Positions 43,801 through 53,047 are shown, counted from the stretch's first letter. The stretch is 64,000 bases of DNA from Achromobacter marplatensis (GCF_002209535.1 NZ_NJIG01000001.1:744001-808000); one strand, 5' to 3'. Made by a program: numbers and translations. Notes: a model not told the origin generated them from the sequence alone.

Positions 43801-46645
43801 GGGCGACCTGCCCATCGTGCTGCTGCGCATCAAGGACCCGGCCAATTTCGAATTGGTGCGCCAATTGGTGCAGGCCCACGCCTACTGGCGGCAAAAAGGC
43901 GTCATCGTGGACCTGGTGATCTGGAACGAAGACACCGGCACCTACCGCCAGGCCCTGCAGGACCGCATGATGGGGCTGATTTCTGCCGGAGTGGAATCAC
44001 ACATCATCGACCGCCCGGGCGGCATCTTCGTGCGTCCTGGCGACCAGATCTCGGAAGAAGACCGCACGCTGTTGCTGGCCGTCTCTCGCGTGTCGCTCAG
44101 CGACGCCCAGGGCACACTGGCCAACCAGGTCAACCGCCTGGCGCTGCCGGAAACCCGTGTCGCGCCGCTCGTGATATCGGCCGCGCCCTTGCCGGCCTCG
44201 GTCGACGTCCCGCCGGCTGCCGCGCCCGCGCCGCTGCTGCACGCCAACGGCTTGGGCGGCTTCACGGCCGACGGCGAGGAATACGTCATCACCACCACAC
44301 GCGACCAGCGCACGCCCGCGCCGTGGGTCAACGTCATTGCCAATGCCGCGATCGGCACCGTGGTCTCGGAAAGCGGGCAGGCCTATAGCTGGGCGGGCAA
44401 CGCCCATGATTTCCGCCTGACGCCCTGGCACAACGACGGCGTCACCGACGCCTGCGGCGAAGCCTTCTATCTGCGCGACGAGATCAGCGGTCATTACTGG
44501 TCGGCCGCGCCTTACCCGGCCGGGGGGGAAACGGCCTACGTCACCCGCCACGGATTCGGCTACACGGTCTTCGAACACGTGGAGGATGGCATCGAATCCG
44601 AATTGCGCGTCCACGTTGCCCACGAATCGCCCGTCAAGTTCTATGTTCTGACGCTACGCAACCGGTCCGGGCGCCGCCGTCGCCTGTCGGCCACCGGGTA
44701 TGTGGAATGGCTGCTGGGCGACCTGCGCGCGAAATCCGCGATGCACGTCACCACCGAGATCGACGCCGACACCGGCGCCCTCTTCGCCCGCAACAGCTTC
44801 AATGCCGACTATTCCGGGCACGTGGCCTATTTCGACACCAACAGCACCACCCGCACCATGACGGGCGACCGCAAGGAATTCATCGGCAGGAACGGCACGC
44901 TGCGCCACCCGCAAGCGCTGCGCCGCAGTCGCTTGTCGGGCCGATGCGGCGCCGCGCTGGACCCTTGCGCCGCAATCCAGGTGCCCGCCACCTTGGACGA
45001 CGGGCAAGACACCCAGATCCTGTTTCAGCTGGGCGCGTCGTCCGAGGGCGCCGATCACGCCCGGCACTTGGTGCGCCGGTATCGGGAAACGGGGGCCGCC
45101 GCCCACGAAGCGCAGGCCGTCCGGCAATACTGGCGCGACACGCTGGACGTCGTGCGTATCGACACACCGGACGCCACCGTGAATACGCTTGCCAACGGCT
45201 GGCTGCTCTACCAGACGCTGGCCTGCCGGCTGTGGGCACGCAGCGGCCATTACCAATCGGGCGGCGCGTACGGCTTCCGGGACCAATTGCAGGACGTGAT
45301 GGCGCTGGCGATCGCGCGCCCCGAGTTGACGCGCGCCCACCTGCTGCGCAGCGCGGCCCAGCAATTCGTGCAAGGCGACGTGCTGCATTGGTGGCACCCG
45401 CCTTCCAACCGGGGCGTCCGCACCCGTTGTTCCGACGATTATCTGTGGCTGCCGTTCGCCACCAGCCACTACGTGGACGTCACCGGCGATGTGGGCGTAT
45501 TGGAAGAAAACGTGGGCTTCATCGAAGGGCGCCCTCTGAATCCCGGCGAATCGTCCAACTACGACCACCCCACCCCGTCCCGGGAATCCGCCAGCCTCTA
45601 CGTGCACTGCACGCGCGCCCTCACGCATGCGTTGAACGCCTTGGGCGCGCACGGGCTGCCGCGCATCGGGTCGTGCGACTGGAACGATGGCATGGACAAG
45701 GTGGGCGATGCCGGCCGCGGCGTCAGTGTCTGGCTGGGCTTCTTCCTGCATGACACCCTGAACCGCTTCGCCCCGCTGGCCCGCGCGCGGGCGGACCTGC
45801 CGTTCGCCGCGTTCTGCGAATCGACGGCGCGGCAATTGGCGAAGGATCTTGAACAGGCCGGTTGGGACGGCAACTGGTATCGCCGGGCCTATTTCGACGA
45901 CGGCGCCCCGCTCGGGTCCGCTGAAAATCTCGAATGCCAGATCGATTCCATTTCGCAAAGCTGGGCTGTCCTGTCCGGCGTGGCCAGCCCGGACCGCGCG
46001 CGCTCGGCGATGCAAGCCGTGGACGACCGGCTGGTGGACGACGAGCTTGGCCTGATCCGCCTGCTGACGCCCCCCTTCGACAAGGCGCCGATGAACCCCG
46101 GGTACATCCGCGGCTACGTGCCGGGGGTGCGCGAAAACGGCGGCCAATACACCCACGCCGCCATCTGGACGGCGATGGCCTTCTGCGAACTGCGGGACGA
46201 GGCGCGCATCGGCCGCCTGCTTCCCATGCTGAATCCCATCAACCATGCCGATACGCCGGCGGGCGCCGCTACCTACAAGGTGGAACCCTATGTCATGGCT
46301 GCCGACATCTACACCACGCCCGGCCAGTTGGGGCGCGGCGGCTGGACCTGGTACACGGGATCGTCCGGGCTGATGTACCGGCTGATCCTGGAGTCGGTGC
46401 TGGGCATGCGCCTGCGCGGCGACACGCTCAGCTTCCGCCCCTGCCTGCCCCCGGACTGGAACGGCTTCACGCTGCAATACCGCTTCGGCGGCGCGACCTA
46501 TGCCGTCACTGCCACGCGGGTAGCGGCTGCGGCGGGGCCGTTGCGGGTCACCCTGGACGGCGTCAATCAGGAGGACGGCATGGTCCGCTTGCGCGACGAT
46601 GGGCAGGTGCGTCAGGTGCGCATCGAACTGCCCGCCGGGCCTTAG
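37892..46645 (+). CDS. ndvB: Cyclic beta-1,2-glucan synthase (NdvB/ChvB/Cgs)
   Basis: A 2917-residue inner-membrane enzyme that primes, elongates, cyclises and sizes beta-1,2-glucan from UDP-glucose; the product goes to the periplasm. Order: cytoplasmic N-terminal region (1-410), membrane spans (about 416-485), the GT84 catalytic domain with ITLDTDTELPR (D646, D648), FKEGSFVGKGIYDVDAFE and RRHRWIRGDW (R794-W795), further spans (about 833-880 and 956-1003), a glycoamylase-like region (about 1300-1550, including EYLMPRLVMPSYP), and a C-terminal GH94 phosphorylase domain with SCDWNDGMDKVG (WND aspartate D2599) that controls ring size. Length matches the rhizobial and Brucella enzymes (about 2830-2870). 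ATG 37892 is chosen; a TTG at 37859 is also open. Confidence 0.94.
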   Translation: MKPIAWPSLEAAPEWIDLFARSKPSLTSAESEPPLRAELFNSQQMEAHGQALAHVHALGAFRAQDNLLPRLTENQTLLAQACALLIESMQQSRQITPADEWLLDNFYLIEEQIRLAKRHLPKGYSRSLPKLAAGPSQGLPRVYDIALEMISHSDARIDADGISAFVAAYQRVEPLQLGELWAIPIMMRLALIENLRRVAIRLAYANMNRGLADTWADAMRKAAQDDPTSLILVIANMARSNPPIDGAFVAELARRLQGHGPALALPLTWFEQRLAQSNLTIEQMVVAENQQQAADQVSISNSIGSLRALSKTNWNEFVEAIILVEQTLRQDPAGVYADMDFPTRDRYRHRVERLARNSDRSEIELATMAIDLARTAAPDAHADAPADPRRRHVGFYLIDEGLPELVKLGKVRLSVTDRLARLSPGAALAGYAAAIVLMTGALSALLVFVAHSAGAQPWPLAALAVLSLIGTSHLSVAVINWSLTWLVRPQRLPRMDYAKRIPDAARCLVAVPSMLIDADDGEQLAESLEIRFLANPGDNLSFCLLTDFADAAAEHLPADALLLERAKTHVQALNHKYRRLGRSPFYLLHRPRRWNAHEQVWMGQERKRGKLADLNGLLRGQGTGAFSCVVGDLDALAAVKYVITLDTDTELPRESAWKLIGAMAHPLNQAQFDPVRRRVTRGYGILQPRVAVNLADLAASAYARVNGGDAGIDPYTNTVSDVYQDTFKEGSFVGKGIYDVDAFEAALKDCFPDNRVLSHDLLEGCYARSGLLSDVQLFEGHPARYSADVSRRHRWIRGDWQLLGWLFGHPPRPPGTAGGPPLAWLARCKILDNLRRSLVSPSLVLLMALGWTLLPYPWLWTGAGVMVVFLPALFASALGAVRKGDDVLLGQHLLGWVPSTLKQFSRAAFAFSAMAHEALYNLDAIGRTLYRLTISHRRLLEWKPSSVTNRDGAARSGPWLLSVWGSPLLALAIGACVLRWNPSAWPAAFPVLALWALMPAIAWRLSRPPVVAKTALSPSQDQFLRLLARKTWSFFDGHGGAEDNWLIPDNVQDRPAPTTAHRTSPTNLGLALLSNLAAHDFGYLQAGRLMERTQATLSTMGKLERYLGHFYNWYDTLTLAPLHPLYISTVDSGNLAGHLLTLRPGLLALAQAPILHPRTFAGLADAAAVLRDSLPANAFSALDVLDAALLTAQEPAGRAAPKTLAQIRQRLEHIRQLGYGLLEAFEAPAYSEPLWHCQAMLRQCEEARDELALLAPWPERPADAPWQDIPALQAMPTLQQVADQGGGVLAALRSRLSEPGTTPDERAWLLQTELAIVLAADRATQRCAALEKLADTLADMAVAEYGFLYDKGSRLLAIGYNLTERRRDEGLYDLLASEARLGSFVAIAQGQLPQETWFALGRQLSNSPGGPVLLSWSGSMFEYLMPRLVMPSYPQTLLDQTCLSAVRTQIDYGDKLGIPWGMSESAYNLFDVGMNYQYRAFGVPGLGLKRGLADDVVVAPYASMLALMVAPDEACRNLQRLAKDQLIGRYGLYEAIDYTPRRQPPGKNGTIVYAYMAHHQGMGFLSLASVLLGRTMQARFEADPSFQATMLLLQERVPRAAAAYAKATELSVIRSTPPGQAEVSVRVLDTADTPIPEVQLLSNGRYHVMVTNSGAGSSRWRDLAVTRWREDGTCDNWGTFCYLRDTDSGHVWSTSYQPTLQRPDHYEVIFSEGRAEFRRTDNQIDTHTEIVVSPEDDIELRRCRLTNRGRERRTLEITCYAEVVIAPAMADELHPAFSNLFIQTEIVPSERAILSTRRGRSPEDNPPWMFQLLAIHGGDPGRASYETDRAQFLGRGRSVANPLAMDSAAPLSGSQGSVLDPVSAIRCTITLEPEETAVVDLVQGVGDSRSACMNLISKYQDRHLADRALELAWTHAQVLVRQLNATEADAQLYARLANAIVYQNPTLRADAATLVKNRRGQSGLWGYAISGDLPIVLLRIKDPANFELVRQLVQAHAYWRQKGVIVDLVIWNEDTGTYRQALQDRMMGLISAGVESHIIDRPGGIFVRPGDQISEEDRTLLLAVSRVSLSDAQGTLANQVNRLALPETRVAPLVISAAPLPASVDVPPAAAPAPLLHANGLGGFTADGEEYVITTTRDQRTPAPWVNVIANAAIGTVVSESGQAYSWAGNAHDFRLTPWHNDGVTDACGEAFYLRDEISGHYWSAAPYPAGGETAYVTRHGFGYTVFEHVEDGIESELRVHVAHESPVKFYVLTLRNRSGRRRRLSATGYVEWLLGDLRAKSAMHVTTEIDADTGALFARNSFNADYSGHVAYFDTNSTTRTMTGDRKEFIGRNGTLRHPQALRRSRLSGRCGAALDPCAAIQVPATLDDGQDTQILFQLGASSEGADHARHLVRRYRETGAAAHEAQAVRQYWRDTLDVVRIDTPDATVNTLANGWLLYQTLACRLWARSGHYQSGGAYGFRDQLQDVMALAIARPELTRAHLLRSAAQQFVQGDVLHWWHPPSNRGVRTRCSDDYLWLPFATSHYVDVTGDVGVLEENVGFIEGRPLNPGESSNYDHPTPSRESASLYVHCTRALTHALNALGAHGLPRIGSCDWNDGMDKVGDAGRGVSVWLGFFLHDTLNRFAPLARARADLPFAAFCESTARQLAKDLEQAGWDGNWYRRAYFDDGAPLGSAENLECQIDSISQSWAVLSGVASPDRARSAMQAVDDRLVDDELGLIRLLTPPFDKAPMNPGYIRGYVPGVRENGGQYTHAAIWTAMAFCELRDEARIGRLLPMLNPINHADTPAGAATYKVEPYVMAADIYTTPGQLGRGGWTWYTGSSGLMYRLILESVLGMRLRGDTLSFRPCLPPDWNGFTLQYRFGGATYAVTATRVAAAAGPLRVTLDGVNQEDGMVRLRDDGQVRQVRIELPAGP

Positions 46646-46664
46646 CGGCCTCGCCCACCTAGCC

Positions 46665-46696
46665 CCGCGCTCCCGCTCATCCAAGCGGGAGCGCGG
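46665..46696 (+). terminator. Strong hairpin after ndvB, probable terminator
   Basis: A perfect 13-bp G/C-rich stem (CCGCGCTCCCGCT with AGCGGGAGCGCGG, 6-nt loop) begins 20 nt after the ndvB stop. Only TTGG follows, so the U-tract is weak; it may act as a 3'-end stabiliser rather than a full intrinsic terminator. Confidence 0.6.
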
Positions 46697-46783
46697 TTGG
46701 CCCAATGCCTAGTGGTTTTCCCTCAAATCCGGCAAAAACGGGCGGTTCCCGATTCCCAAGCGGAATTCCGTCCGGTACATTTC

Positions 46784-46806
46784 GTCCAGTGGCCTGACCA
46801 CTGGAC
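46784..46806. promoter_or_regulatory. Candidate GntR (FadR-type) operator
   Basis: A perfect 9-bp inverted repeat, GTCCAGTGG and CCACTGGAC around a 5-nt centre. On the minus strand its middle reads TGGTCAGGCCA, one base from the TGGTnnnACCA core of PdhR/LldR-type FadR-family sites. It lies 107-129 nt upstream of the GntR gene start, consistent with autoregulation. Confidence 0.5.
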
Positions 46807-46912
46807 CATCAGGCACCTGAACAAGTTTTCTGCATCCCTTCGACCCCGCGCAAGACACGAGCGCCCCAGACCTATTACGCTCTACCCCCCGAACACTCCA
46901 TCCCACGCCACA

Positions 46913-47644
46913 ATGACTTCCCTTCAGGCCGTAGCTTCGACCCGCCTCTACCGCATGATTGCCGACCAGATCGCCGCGCGCATCAAGGCGGGCGATTTCC
47001 CTGCGGGCGGCAGATTGCCCGCCGAGCGCGAGCTGGCCGAGCAACTGCAAGTCAGCCGGGCGTCGGTGCGCGAGGCCCTGATTGCGCTGGAAATCGAAGG
47101 TTATGTGGATGTGCGCGTGGGCACCGGCGTGTTCGTGTGCCCGCCGCGCGAAGACGGCAACTATCAGGACGCGCCCCAGGCCCCCGCGGCAGACAGCGTC
47201 GAAGCCACCGACATCGGCCCCTTCGACCTTCTGGAAACGCGCCTGCTGATCGAACCGGAATGCGCCGCGTTGGCTGCGCAGAAGGCGTCGCCCGCGCAGA
47301 TCGCGGCGATCCGCGTCGCGCACGAAGGCATGTCGCTGACCGAGTCGCCCAGCGTGCACGACCGCGCCTTCCACAGCGCCATCGGCGCGGCCTGCGGCAA
47401 CGCGGCCCTGGCCGCGGCCATCTCGCACATCTGGCACCTCAGCACGCTCAGCCCGGTGTTCCACCGGCTGGAAGAGCACTTCGTGACCACCAAGGTGTGG
47501 AGCGAAGCGCAGAAAGAACACGAACGCATCCTCGCGGCCATTGTCGACCGCGATCCCATCCGCGCGCGTCACGCCATGCACGACCATCTGGTCGGCATCC
47601 TGGCGCGTCTGCGGGAAGACTTCGGCAACGTTGGGATTCGATGA
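46913..47644 (+). CDS. GntR-family transcriptional regulator, FadR subfamily
   Basis: A 243-residue regulator. The N-terminal winged HTH (10-75) shows LPAERELAEQLQVSRASVREAL, given here as the family's recognition block, then EIEGYVDVRVGTGVFV. The C-terminal all-helical FCD ligand domain contains the metal/ligand signature residues: ETRLLIEPECAALAA, a DRAFHSAI block and HLVGILARL with the late His (HAMHDH). FCD proteins usually sense small carboxylates. The start at 46913 is taken where homology begins; a longer frame from 46697 runs across the operator. It is followed after 201 nt by the ABC system 3 genes on the same strand and likely controls that island. Confidence 0.9.
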   Translation: MTSLQAVASTRLYRMIADQIAARIKAGDFPAGGRLPAERELAEQLQVSRASVREALIALEIEGYVDVRVGTGVFVCPPREDGNYQDAPQAPAADSVEATDIGPFDLLETRLLIEPECAALAAQKASPAQIAAIRVAHEGMSLTESPSVHDRAFHSAIGAACGNAALAAAISHIWHLSTLSPVFHRLEEHFVTTKVWSEAQKEHERILAAIVDRDPIRARHAMHDHLVGILARLREDFGNVGIR

Positions 47645-47845
47645 TTTGATGACCCGCTAAGCACCCGGCCTGGCGCTCCAGGCCCCTCCCCTTACCGACC
47701 GTGCATGCACCGCCGGCGCGAAAAGCGCCGCCTGCGGCAAGGGGAGCGGCTTGCCCGCGATTCCGCAAGACCCTGCAGTTCCGCAGTCCCTGCAAGACCC
47801 GCAAGACCCGTACGTCAAATACTTAAAACATATCAAGGTGAAAAC

Positions 47846-49351
47846 ATGCAGCTGACCCGTACCGTGAAGCTAGTGAGCGCGGCGCTATTGGCGCTAGGCG
47901 CCCACGCCGCCCAGGCCAACAAGGCTGACAACTCCCTCAACATCGCCTTCGACGCGGCGCCCGCCACGCTGGATGCCTACAAGGAATCGGACCGTCCCGG
48001 CCTGGCGCTGGCGCGCATGGTCTTCTCGGGGTTGCTGCAAAAGAACCAGGACACGGGCGAATTCGGCCCGGCCATCGCCACGGGCTACAAGTTCGTCGAC
48101 GACACCACCATCGAACTCCCCATCCGCCGCGACGTGAAGTTCCACGACGGATCGCTGCTGACCATCGACGACGTGCTGTACACGCTGAACCTGGTGTCTT
48201 CCGACGCCTACAAGGCCCGCTTCCAGAACCAGGTCGCGTGGATCGCCAAGGCGGAAAAAGCCGGCGAGGACACGGTGCGCATCAAGATGAAGACGCCCTA
48301 CCCGCTGGCGCTGGAAATGCTGTCGGAAAACCTGCCGATCTATCCGCGCAAGTATTACGAGGCCAACCAGTCCGACATGGGCGCCAAGCCCATCGGCACC
48401 GGCCCCTACCGCCTGACCGAAAGCCAGCCCGGCAGCCGCTACGTGTACGAACGCTACGATGACTACTTCGGCCCCAAGCCTGCCGTGAAAAAGCTGGTGG
48501 TGCGCGTGCTGCCCGACGCCAACACCCAGTACGCCGAACTGCTGTCCGGCGGCCTGGACTGGATCTGGCGCGTGCCGCCGGACGTGGCCCGCCGCATGGA
48601 GAAGACGCCCACCGTCACGGTCAAGAGCAGCAGCATCATGCGCATCAGCTATATCTCGCTGAACCCGCGTTTTGACGACGGCAAGTCGCCGCTGGCCAAG
48701 CAGGAAGTGCGCCAGGCCATCAACTACGCCATCGACCGCGAAGCGATCCGCAAAGCGCTGGTGGGCGGCGCGTCCAAGGTCATCAACGCGGCCTGCAACC
48801 CGGCCCAGTTCGGTTGCGCCGCCGACGTGCAGGCCTACAAGTTCGACCCGGCCCGCGCCAAGCAACTGCTGGCGTCCGCCGGCTACCCCAACGGCATCAC
48901 GCTGGACCTGGTGATCTCGGCGCCGCCGCGCAGCATCCTGGACGCGGCCGCTGCCCAGATGGCGCAAGCCGGCATCAAGCTGAACCTGGTCGAACAGCAG
49001 TACGGCACCGCGATGACCAACTGGCGCGACGGCAAGATCGCCATGCTGTCGTCCAACTGGGGCTCGTACGGCATCGCGGACGCGGCGCTGTCCACCAGCA
49101 ATTTCTTCCGCGGCGGCCCGGACGACCAGGCCCGCAACCCCGAGGTGATCAAGTATCTGGAAGCGGCCGACACGTCGGTAGACCGCGACCTGCGCGCCAA
49201 GAACTACGCGGCCGCGCAGAAGATCGTCGCCGACCAGGCGTACTGGGTACCGCTGTGGAACCACTCGCTGAACGCCGTGCAGGCCAAGGACTTGAACTTC
49301 TCGGTCGACGGAGACGAGTTCCCGCGTTTCTACAAGGCCACCTGGAACTGA
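47846..49351 (+). CDS. Peptide-type ABC transporter substrate-binding protein (family 5), system 3
   Basis: A 501-residue periplasmic receptor with a signal peptide ending near HAAQA-NKADN. Family blocks are IRRDVKFHDGSLLTIDDVLY, PIGTGPYRLTE and VRQAINYAIDREAI. C317 and C324 form CNPAQFGC, matching the system 2 receptor; the two are clear paralogues. AAGGTG lies at a good distance before ATG 47846, and the 201-nt gap after the GntR gene should carry the promoter. A longer frame starting at 47705 has no signal peptide at its head and is unlikely to be used. Confidence 0.92.
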   Translation: MQLTRTVKLVSAALLALGAHAAQANKADNSLNIAFDAAPATLDAYKESDRPGLALARMVFSGLLQKNQDTGEFGPAIATGYKFVDDTTIELPIRRDVKFHDGSLLTIDDVLYTLNLVSSDAYKARFQNQVAWIAKAEKAGEDTVRIKMKTPYPLALEMLSENLPIYPRKYYEANQSDMGAKPIGTGPYRLTESQPGSRYVYERYDDYFGPKPAVKKLVVRVLPDANTQYAELLSGGLDWIWRVPPDVARRMEKTPTVTVKSSSIMRISYISLNPRFDDGKSPLAKQEVRQAINYAIDREAIRKALVGGASKVINAACNPAQFGCAADVQAYKFDPARAKQLLASAGYPNGITLDLVISAPPRSILDAAAAQMAQAGIKLNLVEQQYGTAMTNWRDGKIAMLSSNWGSYGIADAALSTSNFFRGGPDDQARNPEVIKYLEAADTSVDRDLRAKNYAAAQKIVADQAYWVPLWNHSLNAVQAKDLNFSVDGDEFPRFYKATWN

Positions 49352-49426
49352 TCCGGGCGGCCGGCGCCCCGCGCTTATTGCCTGTCCGGCCGGGCCGCTT
49401 CGGCGTCCCGGCGGGGCGGCACGCGC

Positions 49427-49444
49427 CGGTGCGCCGGCGCACCG
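49427..49444. repeat. 18-nt perfect palindrome between binding-protein and permease genes
   Basis: CGGTGCGCCGGCGCACCG is self-complementary over its full length and sits in the 109-nt gap between the receptor and permease genes, 16 nt before the permease ATG and just ahead of its ribosome-binding site (AAAGG). RNA hairpins at this point in ABC operons commonly protect the receptor message and lower permease expression; a protein-binding site is the alternative. Confidence 0.5.
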
Positions 49445-49460
49445 TGACAAAGGTTGACCC

Positions 49461-50378
49461 ATGATTGCATTCCTGTTTCGCCGCTTGCTGGTCGCCGCCT
49501 TGCTGGTGGTGTTCGTGTCGCTGATCAGCTTCTCGCTGGTATTCGCCTCGGGCAATCCGGCAGCGCGCCTGGCCGGTGAAGGCAGCGCGGCGGATGCCGC
49601 CCGCCTGTCGGCACAGCACGGCTTTTCCGACCCGATCCTGGTGCAGTACGGCCGGTGGCTTGCCGGGGTCGTGCGCGGTGATTTCGGCGACAGCCTGTAC
49701 TTCAGCCGCCCGGTGGCCGAATTGCTGGGCCAGCACTTCCCGGCCACCGCCAAGCTGGGCCTGGCCGCGATGGCGTTCGCGCTGCTGCTGGCGATACCGC
49801 TGGGCGTGCTGGCGGGGTTGCGCAAGGGCTCGCTCGCCGACCGCGCCACCATGCTGCTGTCGGCCTGCGCGCAAGCCATGCCGCCGTTCTGCCTGGCGTT
49901 CCTGCTGATCATCGTCTTCAGCGTGCGCAACCAATGGCTGCCGGCCTCGGGGTTCGACACCTGGAAGCACTACGTAATGCCCGTCGTCGCGTTGGGGCTG
50001 TTCGCCATGCCCGCGATGCTGCGCCTGATGAAATCCGAGATGGAGACGGTGCTGGCCACCGACTACATCCGCACCGCCCGCGCCATGGGCCTGGCCGGCC
50101 CCAGCGTGGTGCTGAAGTACGCGCTGCGCAACGCCTTGCGGCCGCTGGTGTCGCTGGCAGCCGCCCAGATGGGCACCTTGCTGGCCGGCTCGGTCGTCAT
50201 CGAAACCGTCTTCGCCATCAATGGCGCCGGGCTGCTGGCCTGGACGTCCATCCTGCGCGGTGACTTCCCCACGATGCAGGCGCTGATTCTGATCTTTGCG
50301 CTGATCTACATCGTCCTGACCCTGGCCGCCGACCTGATCAACGGTTGGCTGGACCCCCGCGTGCGAGCCGCCTCATGA
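49461..50378 (+). CDS. Peptide-type ABC transporter permease (DppB-like), system 3
   Basis: A 305-residue permease. The N-terminal span RRLLVAALLVVFVSLISFSL, the GDFGDSLYFSRPVAELL periplasmic loop and the coupling loop YIRTARAMGLAGPSVVLKYA are typical. The last 100 residues resemble the system 2 DppB closely (for example FAINGAGLLAWTSILR against FAIHGIGYLAWQSMIR). The stop overlaps the next start (ATGA). Confidence 0.92.
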   Translation: MIAFLFRRLLVAALLVVFVSLISFSLVFASGNPAARLAGEGSAADAARLSAQHGFSDPILVQYGRWLAGVVRGDFGDSLYFSRPVAELLGQHFPATAKLGLAAMAFALLLAIPLGVLAGLRKGSLADRATMLLSACAQAMPPFCLAFLLIIVFSVRNQWLPASGFDTWKHYVMPVVALGLFAMPAMLRLMKSEMETVLATDYIRTARAMGLAGPSVVLKYALRNALRPLVSLAAAQMGTLLAGSVVIETVFAINGAGLLAWTSILRGDFPTMQALILIFALIYIVLTLAADLINGWLDPRVRAAS

Positions 50379-51244
50379 GCACCGTCGTGTCTTCTTCCCT
50401 GCCCGCCGCGCCGCGCGGCGACCGCCTGGCGCGTGCCGGCCGCCGCTTCGGCCTGATCGTGCTGGCGCTGCTGGTGCTGGCCGGCCTGATCGGCCCCTAC
50501 CTGATCCCGCATGATCCGTACTCGCAAGACCTGCTGGCCCGGCTGCAGGAACCCGTCTGGGGCGAAGGCGGCGACTGGAACCACATCCTGGGCACCGACC
50601 AACTGGGCCGCGACGTCTTGGCCCGCGCCCTGTACGGCGTACGCGTCTCGGCGCTGATCGGCCTGTCCGTCGCGCTGATGGGCGGGCTGATCGGCACGAC
50701 GCTGGGCGTCGTGGCCGGCTACTTCGGCGGCGCCGTCGACCGCGTCGTGTCGTTCCTGATCACCGCGCGCCTGGCGTTGCCCATCATCCTGGTGGCGCTG
50801 GCCGTGGTGTCGGTGGTGGGCGCATCCCTGACCGTGGTGGTGCTGGTGCTGGGGCTGCTGCTGTGGGAACGCTATGCGCTGGTCGCGCGCACCATGGCCG
50901 CGGGTTTGCGCAATGCCGAATTCGTCACCGCGTCGCGGCTGCAGGGCTGCACGCACCTGCAGATCATCTGGCGCGACATCCTGCCCAACCTGGTCGGCAA
51001 CCTGCTCATCATCGGCACGGTGGACGCCGCCATGGCGATCACGCTGGAAGCCTCGCTGTCGTTCCTGGGCCTGGGCGTGCCGGCGCCGATGCCCTCGCTG
51101 GGCCTGATGATCGCCGAGGGCAAGGAAAACATGCTGTTCCAGCCCTCCCTGGTGGTGATCCCCAGCATCGTGCTGTTCGTGCTGGTCCTGTGCGTGAACC
51201 GCGCGGGCGAGACGCTGCGCGCCATCCAAATGAAGAAGGGCTGA
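50375..51244 (+). CDS. Peptide-type ABC transporter permease (DppC-like), system 3
   Basis: A 289-residue permease. Hallmarks are HILGTDQLGRDVLARALYGVR, the coupling loop FVTASRLQGCTHLQIIWRDI and SFLGLGVPAPMPSLGLMI. The start at 50375 is fixed by the ATGA overlap; a reading 30 nt longer lies inside the DppB-like gene. The ATPase gene follows after 4 nt. Confidence 0.92.
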   Translation: MSTVVSSSLPAAPRGDRLARAGRRFGLIVLALLVLAGLIGPYLIPHDPYSQDLLARLQEPVWGEGGDWNHILGTDQLGRDVLARALYGVRVSALIGLSVALMGGLIGTTLGVVAGYFGGAVDRVVSFLITARLALPIILVALAVVSVVGASLTVVVLVLGLLLWERYALVARTMAAGLRNAEFVTASRLQGCTHLQIIWRDILPNLVGNLLIIGTVDAAMAITLEASLSFLGLGVPAPMPSLGLMIAEGKENMLFQPSLVVIPSIVLFVLVLCVNRAGETLRAIQMKKG

Positions 51245-51248
51245 CGCC

Positions 51249-52243
<995 letters not shown>

Positions 52244-52247
<4 letters not shown>

Positions 52248-53047
52248 ACCCGACATCCGCCAGCATCAGCCTGAATGGCCTGTGCTTCCAGTATGGCCGC
52301 GCCAGCCTGTTCTCGCGCCGCCCCGCGCCGCGCATCCTGCACGACATCGACCTGCACGTGCCCGCCGGCCAGACCATCGGTCTCGTCGGCGAGTCCGGCA
52401 GCGGCAAGTCCACCATTGCCAAACTGATGCTGGGCCTGCTGGCCCCCACCCAGGGCCAGGCGCTGCTGGACGGCCAGCCGCTGGCTGCCATGCCGGCGCG
52501 CGCCCGCGCCCGCCGCATCCAGATGGTGTTCCAGGACCCGTATTCCTCGCTGAACCCGCGCCGCACCATCAACGAGATCCTGACGGCCCCGCTGCGGGTC
52601 CACGGCATGGGCAACGCGTCGACGCAGGCTGCCGCCGTGCGCCGGATGATGGACGCGGTGGGGCTGGTGCCGGCATTCGCGGCCCGCTATCCGCGCGAAC
52701 TGTCCGGCGGGCAGCGCCAACGGGTAGCCATCGCCCGCGCGCTGATGCTCGAACCCCAGTTACTGATCTGCGACGAACCCACGTCGGCGCTGGACGTCTC
52801 GGTGCAGGCGCAGATCCTGAACCTGCTGATGGAATTGCAGCGCGAACGCGGCCTGGGCTACCTGTTCATCAGCCACAACCTGGCGGTCGTGCAGCATATC
52901 GCCGACCAGATCGTGGTGCTGCAAGGCGGCCGAGTGGTCGAACGCGGCAATGCGGACCAGGTGTATTTCGCGCCTACCCACCCCTATACGCGGCAACTGA
53001 TCGGCGCAACATTGGCCGTGCCGCTAGTCCAGGAGCTGGCGGCATGA
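52244..53047 (+). CDS. Peptide-type ABC transporter ATP-binding protein (DppF-like, short), system 3
   Basis: A 267-residue ATPase with Walker A GESGSGKST (49-57), FQDPYSSLNP, signature LSGGQRQR and Walker B LICDEPTSALD. It ends soon after THPYTRQLI and lacks the usual oligopeptide C-terminal domain, as in system 2. The start at 52244 is in an overlap with the DppD-like stop. Its own stop overlaps the beta-propeller gene in the same way, so the propeller protein is made from this transcript. Confidence 0.92.

Noticed and set aside
41591-46705. Long minus-strand open frames (767 and 683 codons) opposite ndvB
   Set aside because: Antisense to a gene with clear domain motifs, no ribosome-binding site or family resemblance; typical of high-GC sequence.
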